From Hordeum vulgare subsp. vulgare (taxonomy: Eukaryota > Streptophyta > Magnoliopsida > Poales > Poaceae): a DNA stretch of 64,000 bases. A program made the position numbers and the translations under genes. Below are positions 1-10,757 of the stretch, piece by piece; position 1 is the stretch's first letter, and each line of letters opens with the position of its first letter. The DNA is taken from assembly GCF_904849725.1 (NCBI RefSeq), contig NC_058519.1:651857387-651921386 (forward strand), written 5' to 3'. Under the pieces are notes generated by a model. It worked only from the letters and a program-made list of their open reading frames with translations, was not told the origin of the DNA and did not search any database.

Positions 1-59
1 ATGATGATGCAGATGAAGAGGGATCTGATGGCCAAGAATTCCAAAAGGCAATATATGCT

Positions 60-520
60 ATGTGCGTTGACCAAGGCACATCTTTGCACTCCTCCCACCG
101 GTAGCTCAAGCAGTGGGCCCGCGACGTCAACCCAACAGAGGCAACGACACAGGCAAGAAAACCCCTCAAGTGGTCCAACGCTCCCATCATCTTCGATGCT
201 GGGGATCACCCTGACCGCGTCATTGTTGTCGGGTGTGTGCCATTGTTGGTATCACCAACAATTCGCAACCTCAAGGTCACCAAGATGTTGGTCGACAGTG
301 GCACTGGCTTGAACCTGATCTCACCCCACGTGAGCAAACGGTTGCAGATCCCCGACACAGATATCAAACCAACAGGGTCCTTCCGGGGGTTCAACCGGGG
401 AATATCTTAGCCCAAGGGGAAAATTACTCTGTCAGTGATGTTCAGTAGCGAGCTGAACTTCAGAACAGAAAGGGTCGTCTTCGATGTTGCGAAGATGCCG
501 CTGCTAACTGTTTGTTTTAC
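60..520 (+). pseudogene. Ty3/gypsy retrotransposon protease fragment
   Basis: Reading across frames gives a retropepsin-like stretch: a hydrophobic strand, then KMLVDSGTGLNLISPHVSKR near 282-340 and ELNFRTERVVFDVAKMPL near 453-505. In Ty3/gypsy polyproteins the DSG-type triad is the aspartic protease active site; here it reads DSGTG. The pieces lie in different frames, so the reading frame is broken, and neither a reverse transcriptase nor an LTR is visible nearby. The left part is cut by the window edge. This is a decayed gag-pol remnant, not a host gene. Confidence 0.6.
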
Positions 521-1670
521 AATAAAGGGTGGATTTTATTTACTCAAAATGGAGCATCAAGAAGATAAAAACACAATGAGCACACGCCCGACCTCTTCAT
601 AGTTAGGATGCACATAGTCAACATCAACGCTCACACACACAAAAATGCTCGCAAATAGTGAAGTCATATAGGACCAAAGCTACGCCTAAGTGAGAGGAAA
701 GAACCGAAAACGATCAAATCCGCAATCGGAAAACTACAACAATGGTCCTATTCGCATCAATCATCTCATAACACCATAAGGAGTATGAGATTCTTCAACA
801 ACAACACCTTTAGGAAGGGAGCGTTGCTCGAGCATCGCCATCATCGGATCCAACTACCAAAGGCCAGAATCTAGGTTTTCACCATGAAGAACTAGGATGA
901 GCCTATCCGAGCAATGCCTTCAAGAAGGTAACGACGCAAAAAACATCGCCATTGCCAGGTATAATCAACTCGGGTGAAGCCTCGGATTTCACCCGAGAGC
1001 TCGAGACTGGGTACTCGGGAAAGGACCATTGTGTTCTTGCCACCACTTTTCCTCGATTCTAGCAACTACATGTGTTGCGCCGTTGCTGCAACCCTATCCT
1101 CTGTGTAAAGTCGCGGTCCATGGATTGCATCTCATCGCTAAGGCAACCATCAGATTTGGAGAGAGGAACCCTTGCAAAGACCTTTTGGTGGCCCCACAAT
1201 CCGCATGAGGCCGTCGCCATAGGTCGGAGTGGTCACCACACGGACCAACACCGTTGACGTAGTACATCATCACCGACTGCCATCTCACGGGAGATAGCTC
1301 TGCCCAAACCAGCCGAAAAAAGGGCCTACATGATCGGTTCTTGAGCAAGGTAGATCAGTGTGTGACGCCGCAGCCCGTCTAGCCGCAACATCCACGTCAG
1401 ACCCATCTGGGGCCTCCCCATGGCCGCTACGAGTGTGATCGACCGTTCAAGGGTTAGCACACGCCGACCAAAGAGCAGATGGTGGCTCTGGGAACCTTGG
1501 ATCTGAGTAATGGGTTGGAGGCACCAGGTGTGGCAGTGCACATCCTCGTTGCCACCGTTCGCCGCGGTGCTTAGCCCAGCGGCCTCTTCCAACAATGTCG
1601 AGGGAGGAAGTTGCGAAGGTGGAGGATAGGAGCGGCGACGGATGCAGCCTTCGAAGTGTGTAAGTGTTTG
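521..1670. other. unassigned repeat-like DNA, possibly LINE 3' region
   Basis: No open frame here has recognisable protein similarity. Phrases such as the one around 900-1010 (accatgaag, ccttcaagaaggtaacgacgc, ggatttcacccgag) resemble 3' untranslated parts of Triticeae LINEs read on the minus strand. I see no poly-A tail or target duplication that proves it. The overlapping minus ORFs at 1094-1348, 1326-1595 and 1447-1677 look like chance frames. Confidence 0.3.
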
Positions 1671-1850
1671 TAACCATGGGTGAACTGATATTTGGTACTT
1701 TCGATATTTATCTAGGTTATAAATTGGCCTTGCACATTACAAACTATCATCGCCGTTACCCACTGCTTTTTTTACACACTGCCTTTCTTTTTGAGGGGTG
1801 GTTACCCACTGCCTACTTTTCTCCTCAAAAGAAAAACAGGCACACGCTTG

Positions 1851-2004
1851 TTTTAGCTTAGCTTTCCCAAAACCATCAACTCTTGCTTTTTGATTTTTGA
1901 GCAGGTTTTTACCAATCTGGTATCCCCTTTTAGCTTAGCTTTCCCAAAACCATCAGCTCTTGCTTTTTGATTTTTGAGCAGGTTTTTACCAATCTGGTAT
2001 CCCC
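1851..2004. repeat. 77-bp tandem duplication
   Basis: Two adjacent 77-bp units (1851-1927 and 1928-2004) share the run ttttagcttagctttcccaa onward and differ by about one base (caactcttg versus cagctcttg). It lies in a gene-free stretch (1671-2647) in which I recognise nothing else. Confidence 0.85.
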
Positions 2005-2647
2005 TGCTGATCCATATTCTAAGATACCTGGCTGTGCGCCGCGCCTCTGCCTGCTATTATAGAGATACATCTATAGAGATAGATCACCAGGAAGGTAAAG
2101 AGATCATAGAGATATATCACCAAGAAGGTAAGCCAGGTGTTGAGACGATATACAGTGAAGCAGGCGCAATATCAATACAGCCAAACTTAAAAAGATATCG
2201 AGCACACAGAGTATTATGTACTCTTTATGGAGGGAGTAGCTAATAATAAAGCAACAAGACCAACAGGGGCGCTAACAATAGGCGCTAGGAAGGAAATCCT
2301 GCTCAATTTGCTAGCGTGGCCTTCAGTCTCGGCACTTAACTTTTCGTCAATACCTAATGATGCGCCGGACGCTCCATCAGAATCACACGCCCAAGCACAC
2401 CCGTTGGAAACACGGACTTATTATTTGCTTTATCTCTTGCTCTTGGGTCTAACTTTTTGTGCTGGGTCCAGCTCTCTGGCTCTCATACACAAAGCTCCTC
2501 TCCGCTGCCCTCCGGCACAAATTCATTTGGAGGCACAGTGGAGACTTCCTTCATCTCAGGATCACAAGCGCCCTAATAAACAAATAAATGCACAAGCAAT
2601 GGTTCACAACCAACAAACAAAAGTAACTAGCATTGTGTTAATTAATA

Positions 2648-2759
2648 CTCCCTCCGTCCGAAAATACTTGTCCTAGAGATGAATGTATCTAGACTTATTT
2701 TAGTTATAGATACATTCATTATATTTATTTTTAAGACAAGTATTTCCGGACGGAGGGAG
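2648..2759. mobile_element. Stowaway (Tc1/Mariner) MITE
   Basis: This 112-bp element starts ctccctccgtccgaaaatac and ends with its near-perfect inverted repeat. It is flanked by TA dinucleotides at 2646-2647 and 2760-2761, the target duplication expected of Stowaway. The terminal sequence is the classic Triticeae Stowaway terminus. The element overlaps the 3' end of the DUF3615 gene, supplying its final codons. Confidence 0.95.
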
Positions 2760-4831
2760 TAGAACAAATAGTTGCCTTAACAACAGATATGCCATTTACC
2801 GTGAACACAACTCTGAGCTCTTTCTTCTTTGCTTCCACCTGTAAAGAGAGGATTTCACACATGTAGTCAGCAACAGCAAAGCAGCAAAAAAGTTAAAAGA
2901 GACTCTAGGAAATATAAACCGTAGTGTCATACATCGTCATAATCCCAGTAGCTCCACTCTGAATAGCATCCAAATGGCATACCAACATCCAAGTGACCAC
3001 CAACGTATTCATCAGCGCTGTTGGGGTGCTTCATATTGACTCTTCCATTGTTGGTACAGCCATAGCAGAGTCCTACATCAACAAAAAAAGAAAGAACAAA
3101 AGAGTTAGCTGCAAAGTGTTCCAGCGAGCACAAACGTATATAATAATAGCGGGGCATTAGCTCAACTTAGTGCCACCCAAAAAAGGCAATACTTGATCTA
3201 AGGGGAGGGTTGAGCATTACCATTATCTGTAGGATTAATCATGCAGAAGCAGCTGACCGACAATTCTTCTTGTTTTACTGGTCGCACATATTTAACTTCG
3301 GCAAAGAACAGATCTTCGATGCCACGATCAGCTCCTTTAGTCATCGTGAAATTGAGATGATAGTACCACCCACGCTTCTCATTGAATTCTTTGCAGCACA
3401 CAACATCTTTGAGTTCATAAGCAAAATCCTGAAGTATGAAGCATGGGTTAGAATTAGATCAACAATTCTTACATGGATAAATCAAGGGGCAGTCGTGATA
3501 GTGGGGCAGAGAGAGAGAGAGAGAGAGAAGAGAACAAACCCCCAAAAGATTGTGATCCTCATTATACTTGTCCACCAAAGCTTGAAGTAATCGGCGCCTT
3601 TCATTACGGGCTCTCTCAGTGTGATCTGATTCTGAACGCTTCCTTGCGCCATCAGGCCAGTAAAGAGCTGCTTCTATGGCCATTTCCAGTGAAGAAACCC
3701 CGCCTTGATGCATTAATCTAATTTAGATCCAAATTATGGTCAGTGGCAATTCGCAATAGTGGAGAATACAAAGTTATACGAAGACCATATAAATGTTATC
3801 AATAGGGCTATAATGCACTAGCTAGTTTGCACAGGATGCTGTTGAAATAACACGTGCTGGTGATCAACAAATGCAGAACAAAACTACACATGCCTATCTA
3901 TGAGCTCCTTGTCCCTTGTTTGATTTCATATAGCAAACTGCTTTCACACCATTGCAAGAAACAGAGATGTGATCAATTGTACATATTAAAGTTGAGATAA
4001 GAATATACAAAGTGGTACTAGTTAGTTTGTTTTTTGCATGTTGGCAAGTTAAGTCTGAACATATAGAATTGCAGGTGTGCAAACAGAAGAAAACGAGGAG
4101 AAACAGGTGGTTGAGGAACTTTACAGTTTTGGATCCCGATGTTGAAGGAAATAGCGATCCATGGCTTTCTCAGCTTCCTCTAGGCTCTGAAACGGCCCTC
4201 CCGCATAAGGATACGTGTGGAAAGAGCCCCCGAGATCGACCCTGATGTAATACGCTAATCCCCAGTCACGTCGTATTCGTTCCCAAATGCCTGACCCGGG
4301 AGGCGATGGTGTCGGTGCCATAACAGTGTCCTGATCCGGCTGCCCAGAGTTCTCCTCCAATGTCGTAGCGCTCAGCGACTCCTTGAGGGACGAGACACCT
4401 GCAGCAGGTTCCTGCAACGAAGGAGGTGAAGCCTGCTTCCCATCCGCCACCACGAACAGGAAGTGGAACATCCTATCGCTGGAAAGAGCAATCCAAATGC
4501 ACATCGATCGATTAGTAGCAAAAAAAGTAGTAATAAAAACAACAACAAAAGTCGATTTCAACTACGAGATAGATAGTCGTACGTACGTTGAAGGGGGGGG
4601 CAGATCCCGGTGCTTGCTCCGGCGATGCCAGGAGAGGTAGATGGAGACGTAGCGCGCGCGGACGGCGTCTTCGAGATCCCTGAAGTCTCGGAACGGCCCG
4701 CCCGTGACGGGAAGATGCCTGGGGAGGTACGTGCCGTCCCTGTTGACTCGGACATGGACCGTGATCGGGTGGAAGCCGCCGGCGGGGTTGCGGTGGGGGA
4801 GGGACTCCGGAGGAAGATGCTTGGGCGCCAT
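2731..4831 (-). CDS. DUF3615 domain protein, six exons
   Basis: Exons read 4831-4587, 4478-4125, 3717-3540, 3428-3221, 3072-2933 and 2838-2731. Every junction has GT/AG borders and matching phase, giving 1233 bp or 410 residues. The N-terminal half has two related modules, with TGGPFRDFRDLEDAVRARY in exon 1 and AGGPFQSLEEAEKAMDRYF in exon 2. The DUF3615 (PF12274) region runs from about residue 215 to 350: RRLLQALVDKYNEDHNLLG, then FAYELKDVVCCKEFN, then SCFCMINPTDNG joined to LCYGCTNNG and a following MKHP. The Cys/His spacing suggests a small metal-binding fold, but the biochemical function is unknown. The family is expanded in grasses. The start ATG at 4831 is the first in a GC-rich first exon. 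Residues 403-410 and the TAA stop lie inside a Stowaway MITE. No nonsense or frameshift is visible, so it may be expressed. Confidence 0.8.
3511..3528. repeat. (GA)n microsatellite
   Basis: A pure GA run lies in intron 3 of the DUF3615 gene, just downstream of the exon 3 donor site. Confidence 0.9.
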
Positions 4832-4860
4832 GGGGAGAGAGGAAGACCTAGGCGGCGGTG

Positions 4861-4936
4861 GGGGATTAGGGTTCGGCGATTTCGTCGATTCGGGAGGGGG
4901 ATTAGGGTTCGGCGATTTCGTCGATTCGGGAGGAGA
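4861..4936. repeat. 36-bp tandem duplication in 5' leader
   Basis: Two 36-bp copies of a unit beginning attagggttcggcgatttcg start at 4865 and 4901. They sit 30-100 bp upstream of the DUF3615 start codon on the minus strand, so probably in its 5' leader or core promoter. No clear TATA box is seen there. Confidence 0.85.
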
Positions 4937-5040
4937 CGGAGGGGAATTACTCCGCAGGCGGCCGGGTGGGTTCTATACTTATTCAGGCTAGATAGACTAG
5001 CCCACGGGAAGAACCCGTCTGGTCCATAGCTGGCTAAACG

Positions 5041-5120
5041 GCCGGCACCGGCACGTTTAGTAATCAGGCCGTGGGCTGCGCCTTCAGCCCAGACACGGCC
5101 CGGTTACTAAACGGGCCGGC
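5041..5120. repeat. GC-rich inverted repeat (hairpin)
   Basis: Arms gtttagtaa and ttactaaac enclose further pairing segments (caggccgtgggct with agcccagacacggccc). The stem-loop lies in the DUF3615 upstream region, just inside the Helitron insertion site. Similar GC-rich words (ggcacggcccg) recur at 13260-13400, on the other side of the Helitron and Harbinger elements, so both may be halves of one older repeat. Confidence 0.6.
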
Positions 5121-5183
5121 TGTTGGCCTGATTAACACGCTCGGCTACATAATTCTAGCCTCATGTGCTTAGTTTTAGGTCTA

Positions 5184-5210
5184 CTAGTTGATTGCCCGTG
5201 CGTTGTCACG
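5184..5210 (-). other. Helitron 3' terminus with hairpin
   Basis: Minus strand: a six-base-pair stem CCCGTG/CACGGG with loop ACAACG, then CAATCAA, then the terminal CTAG. The next host base is T. In Helitrons this hairpin serves as the rolling-circle termination signal. Confidence 0.85.
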
Positions 5211-6803
5211 GGATAACAAACTTAAGCATAGAGACATTGATCAAACATCTTGTACTTCACAACGTTTACTTTGATGTCGACGATGGAGCTCATATCCGCA
5301 TGCTCCCCTATCGTCACATGCCATGTCCGCGTGATGATGATGAATTCATGTTTATTTTTCAGTCTATCCCTTTCCTTTATGTTATCCTCCCCTTCATATT
5401 TATTTTTTACTCTATAGCCCTCTACTTTATGTTATCCTCCCCGACCCTACCTAGTGCCCCTCATGGCTGCCGTCTTTCTTTGTCAACCCAAACACGCACC
5501 TCACCTCAAATCGTTGGTCTTTCCATCATTTTTGTAAGCATCCGGGGCACTATGTATTCCATCATCGACACCTCTTCGACGACGTCTTTTTCTAGTTTGT
5601 TTTTAACTTGACTGGCATTCAATTGACTTACAAAGATATATGAAATATATCATTTTAAAAGGAACACCAAGAACTTGTGTAATTAAAACTAACATGGCAT
5701 TACTTGTAAGTGCATAAATGTGGTATTCATACAATGGTAAAACCAGGGACAAGGTTGGTTTTGACACAAGCCTAAAGACGGTCTGCACATGCATTTGTGT
5801 GAATAAGATATAAAAAACAGCGCTTGCAAGAGACCAAAATGACACACTTGTTTAACGAGTATTGCCTTGAATCCGTAAGCTTCCAAATCGATGCAGGCGG
5901 TCTGATCACCATGAGCTTCGAGCTAAAAGCAAGTTCGTGCAGAACGTACAGCGGAATCCACATCACAGTTCACACTATATGTGAGTACAATAATAATTTC
6001 AAGGATAGACGTAACCGAGACAAGAAACTGCTTGGAACTATATTTATTGTGATATTTGCGACCGACGTTTTCACTGCTATATTAGTGCTACCATTCAACA
6101 TGCAAAATAAAAAAGAATAAGCATTATATTAGGAGATGTGCTTGCCAATGAACTAAACTCGTCCACCATATCTGTATCGTATGGACAATGCCTAGTAAAA
6201 GTAATTTGTAGTCACAATAGGAGGCTCCTTCATAGGAACCACACTTGTGGCAAAAAAGTCAAGTGCAGTCATCTGGTACAGTTCACCATCCCGACATACC
6301 TGATAGTGCAGATGACATACTATTATCAGGGTATAATCGTTTTTACTGGTACGAAATATTATACATCGGCCAAAGGCCAGCTTATGATAAGTTTCAGGGT
6401 GGATTACATAAGAAAAAACACCTATAACAGGTAGCAGCCAAAGCAGATAATGGAGCTGATATATCCCCATTCGTTTCTTCCAGTAAAGTCTTGCCTTTAA
6501 TCATCCATCCATAAGTCAACAATTGATAATAAACTGATAAAGTAACTACAGTGCATTGCAGTTATAAACAATTGATAAAAGGATAAACATGCTTAGGGGA
6601 AATAATTGGTCCGTGCAGGGCATTCTCATAAATAGAGAACAGGTAGATTGAAGTCAAAGGACATGCTTAGGAGGAATAATTCGTCTGTCCAAAGCATTCT
6701 AATAATTTATCAATATAAGGCTCTTGTTTGGTTGTATCAAAGGACATGGATGATGAACTAAAACGCACCGCACACGATTGAATTTGAAGAAATGACAAGA
6801 AAC
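5211..6803. other. Helitron body, no recognised gene
   Basis: AT-rich sequence between the Helitron 3' end and the kinase fragment. Frames up to 98 codons occur on both strands, but none shows a recognisable motif or plausible splice structure. It may be filler from captured introns or intergenic DNA. Confidence 0.6.
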
Positions 6804-7222
6804 CTTCTCAACCCATGCCTCCTTGAATTCGACCGTGTAAGGATGTTGAAGGCGAGCAATAAGGGTCATCTGCAATTTTCCATTCATCTGTCAGTTCCTG
6901 AAACCAATACTAATCGATCAACGAATAAAGCCTAACGGCTTCTCGTGCTTCACTGACCTCTTGATGAGCATACTTGCAGCAGCGCTCTGTCTGCCTCGTG
7001 AGCCGTATTTTCTTCAGCACATACCTGCAAACCAATCATATATATCAACCACCTTTATTTAAGGGGAAACAAAATTCAGTATAAAATAAAAACAGAGGCC
7101 GTTGCATCATACTTTTTCTTCTCGGTCTTGTGGTTCACCAGAATGGCGGCACCAAAGGCGCCGCGGCCAATCTGCTCCATAATCTCGTATTGATCCATCT
7201 GTGACTCCATGGTGCCCAACAT
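6804..7222 (-). pseudogene. NIMA-related kinase (NEK) N-terminal fragment
   Basis: Three exons of a plant NEK serine/threonine kinase remain. Exon 1 (7222-7113) encodes the N-terminus with [20 protein letters not shown] (glycine-rich loop), then LVNHKTEKK. Exon 2 (7026-6958) encodes the ATP-anchoring lysine region LKKIRLTRQTERC. Exon 3 (6869-6804) encodes MTLIARLQHPYTVEFKEAWV. Everything after the alphaC/beta4 region, including the HRD and DFG motifs, is absent. Exon 2 starts gtatgtgtgctg, with two extra bases compared with the expected frame, so translation breaks there. NEKs regulate microtubules and the cell cycle, but this fragment cannot be a kinase. It is Helitron cargo. Confidence 0.8.
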
Positions 7223-7521
7223 CCTGCTACAAGACATAAATTTGAGGTGGAAGTACCAAGTGTAGTATTTGAGAATATACTGGCACTCAATTTACAAGAC
7301 ATAAATAATCAATCCATAGTGACAAGTCAACGATATTTCAGTGTTACCTAAGCCATCTTGAGAAGCAAATATCAGCACTTCAAATATACTCCAAAAAATG
7401 AACTAAAAGGTACTAACTAATGTGGTCCATAAATATCAGATACTGATCAATGATAAGCGCCCACCTCAACCTAAAAGTAAACTAACACCTATTTTCTTCC
7501 ACATCAGAAGGACAACTCATT

Positions 7522-9180
7522 TCATCTGTTGCATGAAACGCGGTTGTAGTATTCAGTGAAGTCCAAACGGAAGAGAAGGAACTTCAAATCAACGTGTTGC
7601 TGCAGGGGCAACTGGGAAATAAATGAATCAAGAGAAGCTGTATAATCTTTCGCAATGCTATCGAAATCTTCACCCATTTTCCGAAAAAGCTCCCCTGCGA
7701 GTTGAATCATGGCTTTTTTTCTGCCCCCCTCCAGCCATGAACTTGTTTCCTTGGATTTTGTTTTCGGTTTACTCTTTCCCCTGCAGTAAGAAGGAAAACT
7801 TAACAAGTAAATCAAACAGTAGTAGTGAGGAGATTTCGAGACAAAGATGGCATTAGCTATTTCTGCAATAATCTAACCTTAGTTGCAACTCATATATCCG
7901 TTCAAACCACCTATCAGCATGGCTGCGGAACTGTAATATGATGTCAAACAAAGCAAAGAGATTTCTCAAAATTCCCAGGGACCGCTCACCCAGGAGAGAC
8001 TTCTCCACAATCGAAGTGAGATACTTATCATGTCCCATGAGAAGATCATCCAAATCTTTTGCTGCATCCATTTCTTCTGAAAAACGAGCCCAGGAAACCT
8101 CCAGGACCTCAAACATAATATAGTACTGGAGTTGGTCACAAAATGGTTCGTTTCATTAAACAGAACTTGGCATTTCCGAAGAACTGAGACAAACTGAGCC
8201 CTGATGCTTGTCACTTCCTTGTAGAATGGAGAAGAAACAATGCAATTAGGCTTCATTGTCTTCCAGACTCCAGTCAGAGAATGGTCAACACGCTTAAGCT
8301 TCCATAGGAAGTTGAATATCTTGAGGTACATCTTCATGACTGAAGCTGTGAACACCGTGTCCAGAGGGACCCTAGCGTCATACTCCAAGGAGAAGACGTC
8401 CCAGCCACGATCACCCTCTCCATGATCCATCATCTTTACTCTTATCCGATCCAAGATGTCACGATCATCATATTGCGCATCGGATGCGCGTATTGCAGTT
8501 TCAAGCAAGCCAGCAAGGTGGAAGGAGCTAATTGTATAGGCAGGTTCTGACAACTCTGGACCAACAACATCCATCAGATACTGTACAAAATCACCCTTCC
8601 CGAGAAGCAAATATCTCTTGATAGCAAGACAATGGTCTTTAAATCGGTATCGTTTATGGATCACATCCATCAAACGTTGATCAATCCTCTTGGCTGCTTC
8701 TACCACCAATGCCTCCAAAGCGTCAATCTGCCCATAACCAAGCCCACCTCGACTTGTTGTGGTGCCAACATAGGCCGCGGCCTCAGTGGCAGCCTCATCC
8801 CAACCATTATCATCACATCAAACTCTGAGAAAGTTGATTGACTTCCCTGTTCCGAGGATCCTTTGTGCCAGCACCGGAGAAATGAAACTCCGTAGCATAT
8901 CGGTAGCATATCAGACTGAATAAGGTAGCCCTCCCGCCACAATGATTCAGCCTTGACTGGCTGCCCAACGATGAAGAACTCGCCAAATACATCCTCCAAT
9001 TCACCTTCAAGCACCCAGCTTCGGACCATTTCAAAGAGTGGTGAGCAGACTCGCCGCAGCAAGCGGCCCATAAAGTCTTGAACCATGGGATCCCCATGCT
9101 GTGCGTGTCCATGGATGGCACCAACCATTCCACCACCTCTCAGACCACGGCATCCATCCAGACCACCACCTCTCAAACCA
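7522..9180 (-). pseudogene. Gamma-tubulin complex component 3 (GCP3/Spc98) fragment
   Basis: The C-terminal half of plant GCP3 is present, from HAQHGDPMVQDFMGRLLRR near 9115 to the native stop at 7522. Recognisable segments include FEMVRSWVLEGELEDVFGEF, VVEAAKRIDQRLMDVIHKRY, GDRGWDVFSLEYDARVPLD and KFLLFRLDFTEYY. GCP3 nucleates microtubules as part of the gamma-tubulin ring complex. Disablements visible are an 11-bp tandem duplication near 8890-8911 (gtagcatatc twice), an in-frame TGA near 8848, and a one-base deletion near 8130 in the FVTNFQYY region. The last intron, roughly 7780-7880, keeps splice-like borders, so the copy came from genomic DNA and not from a reverse transcript. The N-terminal half is missing. 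Confidence 0.85.
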
Positions 9181-9417
9181 CCACCTAGCTACAACGGCTC
9201 TCCAACAAATGCTCATGGTGGCTTGATCTCCAACGATGGTGTTTTAGCTACACCAACGCTAGCACGAGGTCAATTTTCCACTGCGAATCCACCCCCAAGG
9301 ATCCTGACGCGGAAGACTTAGAAATCGATGAACCGGCCGCTGAACATGACGCAGAAGACTTATCCTATAATTCCAATCCCAATCCCAATCTCAATCCAAG
9401 AGAAACAAGAAAGAAAC

Positions 9418-9822
9418 CTTGACGTATAGCACTCCTCCGATCTGTATTGATACGTTGTCCTTTGTGATTGCCGAGTTGTCTGGGATTGGGATGGCCTCCT
9501 CCTTGAGCGAGCGGACGACGTAGGCGATGCGGTCGACGCCGAGCATGAGGAGGTGGATCCCCGACGGCAGCGTCTTGAGGTACTTGCCGAAGCGCTCCAC
9601 CACGAACGCCTTCTTCTCCGGGACGATGCTCAGTCCCAGGTTCGCCGGGGTGGGCGGCGGGTCGTAGAAGGACGGCGCAGGGTCCGCTCCCCCGCGGTAC
9701 CACCGCCGTTGCAGCAGCGCTGCCGTCGCGACTGCGGAGTTGGCGGTGGCGGGGGCGGAGCGGAGGAGGTGGCCGGGGACGGCGCTGCGCGCAAGCATCC
9801 GGGTCGCCGTCGACATCGCCAT
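9418..9822 (-). pseudogene. Stomatin-like protein 2 (mitochondrial SPFH) first exon
   Basis: A 135-codon open exon begins with ATG at 9822 and ends in a donor (AAG/GTTTC) at 9418. It has an arginine-rich mitochondrial-type presequence ([19 protein letters not shown]), then [54 protein letters not shown] and [12 protein letters not shown]. This is the start of the SPFH/band-7 domain of plant mitochondrial stomatin-like proteins, which scaffold inner-membrane complexes. The remaining exons are absent, so only about the first third survives. The exon is open and its GC-rich upstream DNA is retained, so it could supply a promoter and start codon for a chimeric Helitron transcript. Confidence 0.8.
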
Positions 9823-10009
9823 CGGAGTCGAGTCGGGAGGAAAAGGAGGCCGGGGTTGGGGGAGACCACGGAGGCCGGCGACGGCGATATCGTGCCGCGG
9901 TCAACGCGAGAGAGAGAGAGGAGGGGATCGTGAGAGCGTGGGGGGGGGGGGGGGGAGGCGGGTGCGTTTGTGGGTCGCGTAATTTTTTTTTTTGGCTTTT
10001 CACGGGTTG

Positions 10010-10757
10010 GGTGGACCCTGTTTGGATCCCACTGCTAGAGCTAGTTGGAGCTGAACTAACCCTCAAAGTATCCAAACAGCTGTGTTAGTTTGGGTTAGAT
10101 GGAAACTAACCCATCAAAAAAACTATCCCTGAGAAGGGGTGCTAATTGGAGCTAGTTGGGGTATACTAGTAAAAAAAATCCCATCCTCCCGCATCTTATC
10201 CTTTCCCATCCTCCCGCATCCATCGCGGCCGGCCGCTGCTCGTCCGCTCGCCCCAGCCGGCCGCTGCTCGCCGCGCTCGCCCCAGCCGGCCGCTGCTCAC
10301 CGCGCTCCCCAGCCGGCCGAGCTCACCCCAGCCGGCAGCTGGTCGCCCGCTCGGCCCCGCCGGCCCGTTCGCCCCAGCTGGCAGCTGGTCGCCCGCTCGG
10401 CCCCGCCGTCTCGTTCGGCCTCGCTCGCCCGTTCGGCCCCGCCGGCCGCGCTCGCCAGCGCCTGCCGACGCCGCCCCCGCCACCGCCTGCCGACGCCCCC
10501 ACCGGCTCGCGACAGCCACCGCCGGCCACTCTCGCCCCCGCCTGTCACTGCCGGTCATTTGTGAGTGGAAGGAGGCCACACAAGAGCCGGCCACAACAAA
10601 TCCTGGTTAAAAGAGTCAAATGATTAAAAAGTATATTTGTTGTCAAACTAACTCTATCATCCAAACACCACCAAAGGCTATAGCTAGTTTAGAGTTAGTC
10701 GAGAGTTAGAAACTAACTCTAACCTCTAGCCAGGCTAGTGTATCCTAACAGGGCCAT
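10010..10757. mobile_element. Non-autonomous TIR element (hAT-like) inside the Helitron
   Basis: The left end, ggaccctgtttggatcccac, and the reverse complement of the right end, ggccctgttaggatacacta, form imperfect inverted repeats. Subterminal ctagttgg/aactaac words are mirrored on both sides. The centre (10195-10560) is very GC-rich, made of repeated cagccggccgctgctcgcc-type units, and is unlike its flanks. I could not define a clean target duplication, so the superfamily is uncertain. The proline/alanine/arginine-rich frames inside reflect composition and are not genes. Confidence 0.45.

Noticed and set aside
6804..9822. Real host genes for NEK, GCP3 and stomatin-like protein
   Set aside because: Each is truncated, two carry frameshifts or stops, and all lie between Helitron ends.
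10139..10623. Overlapping Pro/Ala/Arg-rich frames on both strands (up to 155 codons)
   Set aside because: They follow from the GC-rich tandem units, are open in several frames at once, and show no domain.
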